A stretch of DNA of 64,000 bases from Schizosaccharomyces osmophilus. Lineage: Eukaryota > Ascomycota > Schizosaccharomycetes > Schizosaccharomycetales > Schizosaccharomycetaceae. The notes under the pieces are model-generated. The model was not told where the DNA came from. It saw only the letters and a list, made by a program, of their open reading frames with translations, and made no database searches. Position numbers and translations under genes: made by a program. The stretch covers positions 1,171,001 through 1,235,000 of the forward strand of contig NC_079240.1 in NCBI RefSeq assembly GCF_027921745.1, in the 5' to 3' direction. Numbering within the stretch: the stretch's first letter is position 1; the number at the start of each line of letters is the position of its first letter. This document shows positions 33,050-43,948 of the stretch, piece after piece.

Positions 33050-33960
33050 TGACAGAACAATGAAATGTTCAAAACAAGAACAAATTAAAGAGGTCGTAAT
33101 GCTGCCATGGCCTAAGCGAAACTTACAAGAATGTTTTTGGTAAAGCCTACCCCAGGTACAAATCATGGTTTGGTCCTGTTCCGGACTTTTTAGCAAAGGG
33201 AACCCGCGGCGAAATAGATATCGAGGAATTGTATGAATGGATAGACAGTATGGAAAGAGAGACGACCATAAAGGTGATGTTATTCCTCTTTCATCCCGAT
33301 CATTTTAGCTATGAACTTTTAAATCTCACAGAAGCTAGTACTGCAGCGAGTAATTTGGGTCGACGTAGTAAGGCCTAAAAGCAAATGAAAAGTCACTCTT
33401 CGAAGGCTCAGTCTTCAAGAGATGTATTCGGAAACCCTATAAAAAAAGGTGGACGTACCAACGATTACCGAAAATCGAAACCAAACGCCAAATCCAATAG
33501 AAGACTAGTCACGGGGAAACAGTAACAATCATGACGAATCTACCTTTATGCGCACATTTATGGAGGTACAGATCTCAAGGTTCTCTCAGATTCCCTCAGG
33601 AATAAGATTCACCTTCGGTGAATATTGAAGTAGCAAACTTGGAGGCTAGAGCTTTGATATTTACAGGCTCCGATGCATCTATCCTGAGCGAGGATTTTGC
33701 AAAATAGGTTACGACAAAATTGGACAGAGAATATCGAAGATGTGTGGACTTACAAAAGGTCGCTTTAAACGTGAAAGGAAAGTTAACGTTGCCAATAAAA
33801 GTTGACGATCAGAAAAATGAAGAAACCCTTATTATTATTCCATCTCTCATGTGTCAAGCGGTTTTAGGCTCATCTCTTATATCACATGCTGAAAATATAC
33901 AAAGATGCCTTGAATGGCGCCGCAGACGCCTAAAGCATATAGTTGAGTTGACATAAAAAG
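33050..33960 (+). mobile_element. decayed LTR-retrotransposon gag-protease fragment
   Basis: Fossil of a retrovirus-like LTR element, probably Ty3/Gypsy type as in the Tf and Tcry families of fission yeasts. Protein-level remnants are a gag-like portion (about 33100-33380), a basic region (about 33380-33520) and an aspartic-protease-like portion (about 33600-33950). It is clearly broken, with several interruptions, and I find no polymerase or integrase and no convincing pair of LTRs. The degree of decay suggests an old insertion. The family assignment is tentative. Confidence 0.5.
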
Positions 33961-35229
33961 TCCCTGGTTATACACCAAAACTAAGGCGTTATTACCCATC
34001 AGGAATTTTTGTCACCACTATATTTATTCGCTGTATAATAAAGTGACCGAGTAGTTTGGTAAGATTATACAGATTACTATACAATGCTTTATTACTATAG
34101 CATCGAATATGTACATAACCAAATAATACTATATTACCAAATGTAAACAAAGGCATGGGAAATGCAACTCTGGAGTAAAATTTAGTTTCATCGTATAAAG
34201 GATTCATTCAAAATAGTTTTGATGAGAAAATACGACTGATTGATTCACAAAAGGATATAGATTTTTTTCTTTTATAATCAGAATCTTCAGAATGCAGTGA
34301 GTTGACTACTTTGCTAAGTGATCACTATGTCTATCTTCGATTTGCTAAACAGATTCCCGTGCTGTTACTAACATCCTGATACACAGTACAACAATGTTCC
34401 ATTCAAGAATTTTGCTAGAATGGTAACGCTCGACTTTTTTTTTTTCTCATAGCAAGTGAAATTTCAGTTCTTAACGCTTATCATCATTTTTATCACTATT
34501 ATATAATACAATCTAACATTCGAAGAATCGGGACTGGAGCGGAAGCACCGTGGTATACCCAGACATGGTGGAGAGAGTATGGATAGGGTCGGATTTTTAA
34601 AGCCTCTCCAAGTATCCTTTAGCAAATACCCTTGCTGGGCTTTGTCCACGTAGCAAGTGAAATTTCCTTTGGCAATTGGTTATTATCACTATACAATAAG
34701 TCAAAAAAGACTTCTTAAAGGAAATTTTAATCTTGTATTGACGTTCTAAATCATCGCTTGGCTTGACAGGATTTCATACTTTCATTTACTTGCTTCGAAA
34801 AGTAAACAGACTTTGCTTTTTTATTTTATTCTATAAAGAAAAACATTTCATTTCATTGTTATTATCTAGTTTATTCTCTTTCATTTCCTGTTGACTAAAA
34901 GGTATGTGAGAATGGTTTTTCTTCTCTATTGTGAGGGGTAAATAATCGCTCGATTATGTATCCTTTACATTTTTCTTTCGCAACAGCATTTAACCTCTTT
35001 CTAGGATTAGTATTTCCTTTATTCAAAAAAAGGAGAAAAGAGAAGAAGAAAACCGATTGCATTTGCATTCGCATAACCCTGCATATCTAATCGATCTTTT
35101 ATTTTTTTTTATTTTTGCTCCATTTCGTTATTTGTTTGGTAATTGATTTCCTGTTTATTTTCGTTAAAAAAAAAATTCTGTTATTTTGTTTCATTATTTC
35201 GGTAACGGACATCGACGATTTTATTATTG
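33961..35229. other. gene-less region before arrestin-like gene
   Basis: About 1.3 kb. The last 500 bp are T-rich and probably hold promoter and long leader of the downstream gene. Near 34010-34300 the sequence is LTR-like in flavour, but I cannot define ends. A repeated 15-mer is listed separately. Confidence 0.45.
34452..34666. repeat. 15-bp direct repeat bracketing 185 bp
   Basis: AGCAAGTGAAATTTC occurs at 34452-34466 and again at 34652-34666. The bases after each copy are also loosely alike (TTATCACTAT), so this may be a diverged tandem duplication of about 200 bp rather than a target-site duplication. The enclosed DNA is GC-richer than its surroundings. Confidence 0.6.
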
Positions 35230-36324
35230 ATGCCTTCTTTTCTTCGTCGTTCTAATGTATCTTTAAGTTCAGCTGATCGACCCCTTGAGTTAGACGTCCA
35301 GATGGAATCACCTCCTTTGATTATGTATGGAGCTCCCGACGTTTCCTCTGGCGCATTAGCAACAGGTCTTTTGAAGATGACGGTGTTTGAACCTTCTGTT
35401 CAAACCAATTCTGTCAACTTAAAGTTCATGCGCATAATTTCTACAAAACATCCAGTCCGCGAAAGCTGTCCCAACTGTCGTAATACAGTGGATGTTCTTG
35501 AAAACTGGGACCTTTCGTCAACGACATTGTCGTTTGTTCATGGTACACACACCTGGCCATTTAGTTTTATTGTTCCGGGGCATTTCCCTCAAACAACAGA
35601 ATCTCCGTTTGTGAATATCCGATACTTACTTTTGGCTACGGTAACCAGCGATGTTTCAACCAATACCAATGTAAAGCTTGAGCACTCGCTAAGTATAAGG
35701 CGGTCAATCATCTTAAACACCGACAAGGTTGCTCAACGCCTTTTCCCTCCTACTTCGCTGGTTGCGTTGTTGGAGATGCCTCCTGTGATCCACGCCTTGA
35801 GCTGCATTCCGATTCAATTTCAGCTTACAGGATGCAAACCTCAAAACACAAGATTTTCATGGCGGTTGTCAAAAGTATCTTGGAGGATAGAAGAGCAAAT
35901 TAAAGCCCATATAAGCCCGTGCACAGAACATGAAGGAAGTCGGAAACCACACGAATTTCGAGAAACAAGACTGTTGGGAAATGATGAGCATAGGCATGGC
36001 TGGAAAATTGACGGTGATCGTATATTGTTTGATATTACCGTCAGCACATCACTCTTATCGAAACCGATATGCGATGTTACCTTAGAAGGCCAATATAGTA
36101 TTTCTATAGCTCATCAATTGATTTTCGAAACAATTGTCGTGGAAGAAATCAATTCTCAACCAGTCAATTCAAATGCTCGCATCCTGAGGATGAAAGTCAA
36201 CCTACCTCTTACTGAAAGAGGTGGTCTCGGCGTGAGCTGGGATGAAGAATGCCCTCCGATGTTTACCAGTGTTGGACCAGGTCCTCCCCCTTATGAGTAT
36301 GCTCTACAATTACCTTCTGTGTAG
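35230..36324 (+). CDS. arrestin-related (ART-like) adaptor protein
   Basis: 364 residues, no intron. The pattern is an arrestin fold: an N-terminal beta-domain with a WPFSFIVPGHFPQTTESPF segment like the arrestin-N W-x-F-x-F-x-P-xx-P motif, then an arrestin-C domain from about residue 180. Near the C-terminus is a PPPY motif (about 352-355), the ligand for WW domains of Nedd4/Rsp5-type ubiquitin ligases, so a role in ubiquitin-directed endocytosis is likely. The first ATG follows a TTG by one codon. Convergent with the endonuclease V gene. Confidence 0.85.
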   Translation: MPSFLRRSNVSLSSADRPLELDVQMESPPLIMYGAPDVSSGALATGLLKMTVFEPSVQTNSVNLKFMRIISTKHPVRESCPNCRNTVDVLENWDLSSTTLSFVHGTHTWPFSFIVPGHFPQTTESPFVNIRYLLLATVTSDVSTNTNVKLEHSLSIRRSIILNTDKVAQRLFPPTSLVALLEMPPVIHALSCIPIQFQLTGCKPQNTRFSWRLSKVSWRIEEQIKAHISPCTEHEGSRKPHEFRETRLLGNDEHRHGWKIDGDRILFDITVSTSLLSKPICDVTLEGQYSISIAHQLIFETIVVEEINSQPVNSNARILRMKVNLPLTERGGLGVSWDEECPPMFTSVGPGPPPYEYALQLPSV

Positions 36325-36630
36325 ATGCTTGTTAACCTTTACCTGTAATTTCTAAGTCACATCCCATGTAATTTCTCTATTTTTAGTTTATGTTTCTTTG
36401 ATGTTTTTTTATTTTGGTTTTTTATTTCGTTTTCTTCATGAATCCTTGTGCTTTTACGATACCCGAAGAGAGGGATCTCTTGGGTTTTACTTATGTTTGT
36501 ACGATATATAAAATTTGGTTAGGGGAGAATTATTTAATGCTAATTTAGGTACCTTTTATATACTTAATTCCAATTTTACTTATTGCAACATAAATGATTG
36601 TTAAGATGCTATTATTGTGTGCTCAAGTGT
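36325..36630. other. convergent 3' spacer
   Basis: 306 bp between the arrestin-like gene and endonuclease V stops. T-rich 3' end sequence, no gene. Confidence 0.45.
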
Positions 36631-37464
36631 TCATCTCTTTTTGCTGTGCATTTGCTCATGAATCACAAATTTTGCAAATATATCAGCTTGTCGGATGGGC
36701 TCTGGGATTTTGCTTTCAACACCACTGGTTCGGAAAGCCAGCTGGATTGCGATATCTAAAGTTAGTTGATTTCCTATGCTTACATATATAGGCCGTTTGG
36801 ATTCCCTTCTTGTCCATACGGCAGCACCCAAGACATTAGATGGTTCCCTTAAAGAATGTAAGAGCAAAGGGGGTCTGCTGGGATTTGTCAAAATGTAATT
36901 TGAAAGATGTTGTCTATGGTCGTCTAAAGATTCATTCAGTCCAAAGCAATGAAAGTAATTTTTCGCTACGCCCATAGTAGGTGAATTAACTAAAACACCT
37001 AGATGGCATGCCAAGCCGAATTCTGATTGATCCATTAGCTTTTCTATCATTTGCTTCTTACCATACGTACGTATTGGATGCAAGATACCATTCCCGTCAA
37101 CCATAATAAGGTCAAAGGAATACTTAGAGGGAATCCTTTCTAGTAGAGGTAAATACCATTCAATCTCACGAAACGATAGGAATCCAGGGACATAATCTTC
37201 TTTGAGGCTATCAATTTCTAAATAATCTTTATATATGATCTGTGCATCGTGAACATCATAAAGAACAAGGGCCGAAACGGCCTTGGGGCTTGCCTTGTCA
37301 AAAGATATATCTAATCCGACTACGTATCTTATAGAGTCAACATTTTGGAGTTTTGATTCGTATACAATTTTCTGCTTTAGCACCAATTGATTTTTTCGCC
37401 AACATTCGACTTTTCCTTCCAGACGAGAATTTATTGTCGTGTCCTTTGATTCCGCTCCGTTCAT
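36631..37464 (-). CDS. endonuclease V family nuclease
   Basis: Endonuclease V cuts next to deaminated purines (inosine), in eukaryotes mainly in RNA. Motifs: VGLDISF (first metal-binding Asp), DYVPGFLSFRE (strand-separating wedge), VDGNGILHP (second Asp) and FGLACHLGVL. A 48-nt intron (37023-37070, GTACGT donor, GCTAATG branch) hides in frame between ILHP and FGLACHL. Removing it restores the family spacing HP-x-x-FG and gives 261 residues from exons 37464-37071 and 37022-36631. Because 48 is a multiple of three the ORF looks intron-free. The start is the first ATG, MNGAESKD. Confidence 0.92.
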   Translation of the reverse strand: MNGAESKDTTINSRLEGKVECWRKNQLVLKQKIVYESKLQNVDSIRYVVGLDISFDKASPKAVSALVLYDVHDAQIIYKDYLEIDSLKEDYVPGFLSFREIEWYLPLLERIPSKYSFDLIMVDGNGILHPIRTYGKKQMIEKLMDQSEFGLACHLGVLVNSPTMGVAKNYFHCFGLNESLDDHRQHLSNYILTNPSRPPLLLHSLREPSNVLGAAVWTRRESKRPIYVSIGNQLTLDIAIQLAFRTSGVESKIPEPIRQADIFAKFVIHEQMHSKKR

Positions 37465-37819
37465 CACTGAATATGATTGAAGAAAACTTGATTTCAGTGA
37501 TTTTCTTATACTCAAATCAATTGCATTTCAACATAATCTTCAATCAAAAATCGTGCGTAATGAAAGAGCCTTTTATGCAGGGACCCCACGGATGCAAAAA
37601 CTATTCGTTGCATGGGTGAAGAAAAGCTTTCTGCAATTCCCAAATGCCTTTATAGAATTATAATTTCAAAAACAACAAAACAAATAATTACGAATTTATT
37701 TATCATTTTATGGCATCAGTATTTATCATCTTATATATTACTCCAACCATCACTTCTGCATCTTGGAAATTGCTTTACGCCAAAACGAAAATTTGTTTTT
37801 CTCATTTGCTTAATACAAA
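37465..37819. promoter_or_regulatory. divergent endonuclease V/ser1 promoter region
   Basis: 355 bp between divergent starts. No specific site recognised. Confidence 0.4.
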
Positions 37820-38989
37820 ATGCCTACCAGACAAGATGTTATCAATTTTGCTGCCGGACCAGCAGGCATGGCTACGGATGTTGTAGAAGAGTATGCCAAG
37901 GACTTTGTGAACTTTCAAAACCTTGGTATGGGTGTAGGAGAAATCTCCCATCGTAGCAAGGAAGGAACTGGTATCGTAAACCGTACCGAGCAGAGTCTTC
38001 GTAGAATGTACGGACTTCCTGATAACTTCCATATTCTCTTCATGCAAGGAGGTGGTACTGAACAATTTGCTGCCGTCTTGTATAATGTGTATGCGCATCA
38101 CGCACTTTACAATCCCAATGCCAAGGAGTTAGTGGCCAATTACATCGTCACTGGTTCATGGAGTAAAAAAGCGTTGAATGAAGCTCAACGTCTTGGATTT
38201 CCCTGTCACGTAGCAGCTGACACGAAAGAATTGACTGGAAAATACGGTTGTTTGCCAAAAGACTCTGACCTTAACTATACTCGCGCCGGCGAAACCTCTT
38301 TGGTTTACTGGTGTGATAATGAGACCATCCATGGTGTAGAGTATAATGAACCTCCAGCAAATATCCCCAAGGGCGCTGTTCGTGTTTGTGATGCTTCTTC
38401 GAACTTTATTTCTCGAAGAATCGACTTTACTAAGCACGATATCCTATTTGCTGGTGCCCAAAAGAACGCAGGCCCTGCCGGTATCACAATGGTTTTTGTC
38501 AGAGATTCAATTCTGGAGCGTGCCTTGGTCCCAGACCTTCATAAAATGGGCATCCCTGTTTCTACTACTATGGCCGACTACAAACTTATGGCTGATAGCA
38601 ACAGTCTTTACAACACCCTTCCAATTCCTACGCTCCATGCCATCAACTTGGGACTTCAATACATGGAGGGAAAGGGAGGATTACCCTTCTTGGAAGAGGC
38701 TTCTTATAAAAAATCTGAAATGGTTTACCAAGTTTTGGACAAGTACCCTATCTATGAAAACTTTGTCGATACTTGTGCTCGCAGTCGTATGAATGTTACG
38801 TTCAGAGTCATAAGTCAGGATCTTGAAAATAAGTTGCTCGTAGGAGCTGAGAAACTGCATATGATGCAATTGAAAGGCCATCGCAGTATCGGCGGTGTTC
38901 GTGTTTCCTTGTATAACGCCATTACTGTTGAGGAAACAGAACAGTTAGTCAAATACCTTGAATCATTTGGTGCTGAGCATTCAAAGTGA
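37820..38989 (+). CDS. ser1: phosphoserine aminotransferase
   Basis: PLP enzyme of the phosphorylated serine pathway, converting 3-phosphohydroxypyruvate and glutamate to phosphoserine. 389 residues, single exon, starting MPTRQDVINFAAGPAG, the usual N-terminus of eukaryotic SerC. The PLP lysine is in GAQKNAGPAG (about residue 216). Substrate-phosphate elements such as EISHRSKE and the C-terminal HRSIGGVRVSLYNA are present. Codon use is biased as for a well-expressed gene. Confidence 0.96.
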   Translation: MPTRQDVINFAAGPAGMATDVVEEYAKDFVNFQNLGMGVGEISHRSKEGTGIVNRTEQSLRRMYGLPDNFHILFMQGGGTEQFAAVLYNVYAHHALYNPNAKELVANYIVTGSWSKKALNEAQRLGFPCHVAADTKELTGKYGCLPKDSDLNYTRAGETSLVYWCDNETIHGVEYNEPPANIPKGAVRVCDASSNFISRRIDFTKHDILFAGAQKNAGPAGITMVFVRDSILERALVPDLHKMGIPVSTTMADYKLMADSNSLYNTLPIPTLHAINLGLQYMEGKGGLPFLEEASYKKSEMVYQVLDKYPIYENFVDTCARSRMNVTFRVISQDLENKLLVGAEKLHMMQLKGHRSIGGVRVSLYNAITVEETEQLVKYLESFGAEHSK

Positions 38990-39294
38990 ATTTCAATTTA
39001 TTGAAATCATATTCGAGTGTTCCATGTCGTACGTTAGTCTTCAATCAAAAAGAACTTATAATAGTGATTTATTAAAGGAAAAGTCCCTTCTCCCAATGCA
39101 TAAAAATTAAAATCAGTACAGACAAAAAAAGTTCCTACATACAGAATGGGCAGTATAAATAATTGACTAAGACAACTGAAACAATATTAGTATTTAAATA
39201 GAAATAGTAAGATGGAAATATTTATTAAAGTTTGACTAAATCCTCCTCATATTGTACTTTTCACTTCCTCTTGAGCACAAACAAAAGCTGCCTG
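38990..39294. other. ser1 3' / adenylyltransferase 5' spacer
   Basis: 305 bp between two plus-strand genes. A-rich, nothing recognised. Confidence 0.45.
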
Positions 39295-40377
39295 ATGGGT
39301 AAAAATACGTTGATCGCGATTCGCGTACCCAACCTACAAACCATTTCAAAGTATTTGTCTACTGTAACAAAGATCGTTGAACGGTTGAGTGAGGATCGCA
39401 ATAATAGACTATACATTTGGGTTTGCAGTCCTGAATTAAACGAAGAAAGGAATGAGCGTATTTTTTCCAGTCTCACAAAAGCTCTGAGTGAACTATACCT
39501 CTGTTCAATTACTACTAAAGATCCTACCATTTTTAATGTCGTTCCTACAGTTGTTTTATTCGAAGACTGGTCTGGATATTCTATTAATGAACTTTCGAAT
39601 CTGTGTGACACCACTTATTGCACGAAAAATTATGATGGTAAAGTCTTAATATTAATTTTCACTTACATCTAACTGCTGCTGTAGATTCAATTTCAAAATC
39701 TAGTACTGAAGTGATCCATATCGAAGCTGATGAGCTCGAACAAAGTAAGCTCGAACGTAGTTTTGAAGAGAGCGAGAATCAGGATAAGAAAATTACCAAC
39801 CGAATTTCAGCTGGTACGTTTTTTTTTTTTTTTTTCGTTGGCAATGAATACTAATCAAGGTTATGTCAGTCGGTGGGACGTTCGACCATCTACACGTTGG
39901 TCATAAAGTTTTACTTACATTATCTGCATGGATTGGAATAGAAAAAGTATACGTTGGGATTTCTGGTACGTTCGCTATTATAGTACTAGTGCATAGGAGC
40001 TTACTCTTTTAGGGAATGAATTACTCTTAAACAAAGTCGAGAGGGCATACTTAGAAAATATAGAAGTGAGGAAAAATTCTGTCTATGATTTCCTTCATTC
40101 TATAAAGAAAACTATCCAATCGAGCATAGTAATTATCAATGATCCTTTCGGGCCTACTATTACTACTGGAGAGATTGACAGTTTGCTCGTTTCCCAAGAA
40201 ACCATTAAAGGTGCGGATTCCGTACAAGTGGAGCGAATAAAAAGAGGATTGCCTGAGCTGGATATATATTGCATCGACCTTCTTCACTTCGCACATGCTA
40301 CAATGCCAGAAAATTGTAATCCAGTAAAACTTAGTTCAACGGCCATTAGAAAAGAACTAGCTAAGAAAAACTTTTAA
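39295..40377 (+). CDS. pantetheine-phosphate adenylyltransferase
   Basis: Makes dephospho-CoA from phosphopantetheine and ATP, the penultimate CoA step. Four exons: 39295-39637, 39685-39813, 39870-39965 and 40013-40377, 310 residues. The catalytic half starts at VGGTFDHLHVGHK (T/HxGH nucleotidyltransferase motif) and ends with LSSTAIRKEL (ISSTxxR motif). The N-terminal 150 residues are the divergent domain seen in fungal enzymes. The third exon must begin at the TCAG before TCGG; the nearer CAAG acceptor would put the GGTFDHLH motif out of frame. The phases of all junctions agree. Confidence 0.92.
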
Positions 40378-40519
40378 GAACAATACACCTCTCTGATTCC
40401 TTATCTCTTTTGATTTATGTGAACTATTTTTACTTTTGTTGAAGTTTGAGCATACACCTACACATAACACACACTTATTGCTTTACACCAGTGTATTTAT
40501 TTCACCACAAATATGATTC

Positions 40520-42109
40520 ATGGATTCTCATAAACATAAGCAAGTGTCAAAAAATAAAAAAGAACAAAATTATTCCAGTAATGATGACTCCAAAATTAAA
40601 AGATATATTCTGCTTACCTATTATGTTCGTTTTTTTACGATGTATACTGAATTAGCCAGTTCTAACCAAATATAGTTAATTATTTTACTGGGAGTTCCAA
40701 TATGGTGGAAAACCACTACGTACTATCGGGCTTCTATGCCTTTTCATGAGATGGAAAATGCCAGATATAAGCTGGAATCCAATCTACAATTCACTCCGAC
40801 GTTTAGAATTGTAGATGACCCAGCTGGAAGAATAACGTATCTTTCTGACAAGCTAATGAATGAAGAGCCCCAGTATTCGTTTTATGAAATTCAATTTACA
40901 AGGTCCGAAGCGGCTGACTATTTAATCTGCTTAACGAAGTCTTCTAAAAATTCCTGGTATTGGAAAGGGAGGAGTCTACACTTAGACTACAAGGAGGATT
41001 TTTCAGACAATGAAGTTGCCATAATGTTAGTAAATCGCCTATATGCGGTTTTCAGTCCAGAAATCATGGACATATCTGCGAAATATTCCCGGCTGACATC
41101 GAAAAACATTCCTGCCACAGTGTACAATAAGCGGTCAATTCAATTTTCACCTCAGTACCGTATTCTGTTAAGTTTATTCTTGGGTGAAGGATCCCATGAA
41201 CTTAATGGTTGGGAAATTGAGAGTGCCATTGCCAAATTTTTACAGCCTTTAACTCAACAGCTTTCTCAAATTATGAACTTGACCGTAGAGTCTCAGGTAC
41301 AATACTTTGTGGACGACCCACCAGTCACCTCTAAGGAAGGAGAATATCGAACGGCATTTTCTGATTTCCCTAAATTTGTTAATAATCTTGAAAAGTATCT
41401 CACTATTAATCCGAATGTACGAGAGCCTACTCTACATTTTTTGTTGTATGTGCCTTCCAAAGAGATACAGCCATTGAAATTGGAAGATCAACATGGTAAA
41501 GAAGTTGCAACGAATTCGATGCTTTTACCTCAATGGGGTTCGATTATTATCACAAATACAAACAAATCTTCTTCTAATTATCTGAGGGATATCGACATGA
41601 AGTTTCAGTTTCGTACTATATCAAGAGATCTTCTTTTACTATTAGGTGTAGATGATTATTCATCTTTCAGTCTAAACCCGGTAATAATGGAAAGAATGCT
41701 AAGGCAAAGGATAGCTGAAAGCCTAGTTGCAACGACCGATACACTCCTGAATCTTTCAAAGCTCATTAAGTCAATTGAAAACATGGCTGTCCCTAAAGAA
41801 ATACAGTCATACGCGAAAGACGCTTTGAAGTCATTGGACCTCGCATACGATACCCTTTCAGAGCGGAAATTAAGTGAAACTCTTTCGCATAGCACGAATT
41901 CCTTTGAAAAGGCACAAAAAGCTCTATTTCATCCAAGTATGGTGACCACTGTATATTTTCCTGATGAATCAAAGTACGGAATCTATGCGCCCTTATTTGC
42001 ACCTATCATGATCCCTTTGTTATTGTCATTCATCAAAACAATTCGTAATGCAGTAAAATCGATGCCGATTTCTCTTCGAAGACAAAAGACAAAAGACAAA
42101 AGAAATTAG
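40520..42109 (+). CDS. gpi17: GPI transamidase subunit Gpi17/PIG-S
   Basis: ER membrane subunit of the GPI-transamidase that attaches GPI anchors to proteins. Two exons: 40520-40624 and 40676-42109, 512 residues. Exon 1 encodes a basic cytosolic head (MDSHKHKQ...KIKRYILLTYY). The splice continues straight into LIILLGVPIWWKTTTYYRAS, the PIG-S N-terminal membrane span and its WWKTTT signature. The large luminal domain is followed by a C-terminal span (about residues 470-490) and a basic tail. The intron needs a GTTCGT donor. An out-of-frame ATG lies seven bases before the proposed start. Confidence 0.9.
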
Positions 42110-42358
42110 CTAAAAGAAACTACTAAATAATAATCATCATATTTGATAAATTTCGTTTGGTATTGAGAATCATAGTTAAAGCTAGATGATAATGACAAAC
42201 GGAAAATCGGTATAATCTAAGGAAGAACGCATAAAGAATACTAAAAATAAAACATATCTAAGGGAAACAAAATAAAAAGAAAGTAAAAAAAAATTGAGAC
42301 TGAACAAGTATTAGAGCAACAATCCATAGGCGGAGAGTAGAAAAAGTACTGAAAATCT

Positions 42359-42972
42359 TCAAGTCAAATAACCGATAAAGCAATTTTTAAGTATTGCTTC
42401 CTCGTTTACCCAAGCGTGATTCATCACTAGGAAATAAGCGTTAGCTGAAACACGTTAAAAACTTCATTTTCTTACTAAAGACCTGAGTAGCATCTATGCC
42501 AGAATTATTTATAATTTTTTTAACACCAGCAGGATGATAATTAAGGTAAGGAGTCACATTATAAACTTTTCCTTTAATCGAAATCCAGCAATCCTCCTCG
42601 GTACAATGCTTTTTAAGCTCATCTTTAGAAACCTTCATCGGCCTGTCCACCGTCTAGTAAAATGTTAGATCGCTAGAATAAATTGAATTATAATTTGAAT
42701 CCATAATGATGGGCAGCTGAATGGGATGCGATAATACCATTCCCATATATTCTGATGTAAAAACACTCCAACAACTAATGAACCATTACAGACAAACTAT
42801 TGTTACATACGGATAAATTTTCACCACTCGATACTTTTCTAGCCCAATCTAGTTGAGAATATCCCGGCGCAACAGAGTATTTCCCTCTTTTTGGCACTGG
42901 CTTTTTGGATTCACCATCAACTTTTCCAGAACTGTCTCCTCCAATACCAAGGTTCTTGAAAAGCGCGACCAT
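42359..42972 (-). CDS. small cytochrome b5-domain protein (Irc21-like)
   Basis: Three exons: 42972-42811, 42653-42476 and 42426-42359, 135 residues. An N-terminal disordered part leads to a cytochrome b5 domain: DCWISIKGKVYNVTPYL, heme-ligand HPAG (most b5 proteins have HPGG) and the second heme histidine in NHAWVN, reached only after splicing intron 2. The IGYL ending is typical of Irc21-like proteins. Intron 1 is long (157 nt). For intron 2 a nearer CAG acceptor would give a 31-nt intron and extra residues; the CTAG acceptor with a GCTAACG branch is preferred. The redox partner is unknown. Confidence 0.85.
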
Positions 42973-43948
42973 TTATCCTGATATTAACGAATTCGGTCAA
43001 ACTGAATGTAAAGAACAAAGGATACTTTATAGATAGATTTTAGTAAAGGGAAAAGTCAAAATTTCACTGGCATTGGTAAAGAAATTTGACTTTTCAGGTG
43101 GACTATATCGCTTAAGCGAAATGCTTAAATATCGCTTAGCATGAGCTTGAAATTAGAAAAGTGACGTTGAAGTATTTTTGTAAACAAATGCTCTTGGCTA
43201 GAAATAAGAAAGATATAACTAATAAATGAGTTAGCATTAGTTTGGTAAGCTTGCTTGATTTGACTAAAGGCTTTTGGCGACGGTTTTCCCAAAAGAAGAA
43301 ACGCAAAATATCAAAAAATTTATGTACCCAAGAGCAATCATTGAAGGCGAATTATTTTCTGGAGAACAACCATTGAAAGAATTTGCACGTCGTATCTATT
43401 GCTAAAAATAGAAGAATCGGTCATGAAACGTTTACTTTACCCCAAGCAATCAGATCTGGGCTAATCAAGAAAGTGGTAATAACTAAGGATATTTAATTCT
43501 ACATTTCATTTATTTTTTATACCGCTTATAAATTCGTAAAATAAGTAGATGAAGGCGCATGAATCCAAGTTGTGCACTGAACATTCTTCATATTAGGGTA
43601 CCTACCTTTAGCCATATACGCACTGTAGGGTCTGACTATCAATTATACACTCTATTCTTTGTATATTATATTCTTTATTCTTTGAAGAAATAATCATTTT
43701 CTTTTTGTCTCTGCGCTTGAAAGACTTGTAAAATTATTTCTCGTTGGAAACTTGCTTTTCCACCTCGTGCGGTTAATAGTTGAAGAGAAAATAACTAGTA
43801 AAAAAATTGAAGGACTCTTTCGCGTAAAGCTATCAAGCGTTTCAACTCCTAGACCCAAAACGTCTCAAACAAGTACTACTGACTTTGAAACCCAAACCGT
43901 TTCGGCCAGCGTATTTGAAACCTTTTTTATACGGGGACGATATTAAAA
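42973..43948. other. intergenic with unassigned coding-like relic
   Basis: 976 bp between divergent genes. At about 43318-43485 (plus) the DNA has a coding look in two adjoining frames (RAIIEGELFSGEQPL, then RIGHETFTLPQAIRSG), which I cannot assign. It could be a decayed host gene or part of an unplaced spliced one. The ORF at 43752-43946 is probably the leader of the DnaJ gene. Confidence 0.3.

Noticed and set aside
36756-36783. GTAAGC...CTAACTTTAG intron look-alike in endonuclease V
   Set aside because: Only 28 nt long, and the encoded YVSIGNQLTLD matches the family core, so it is coding.
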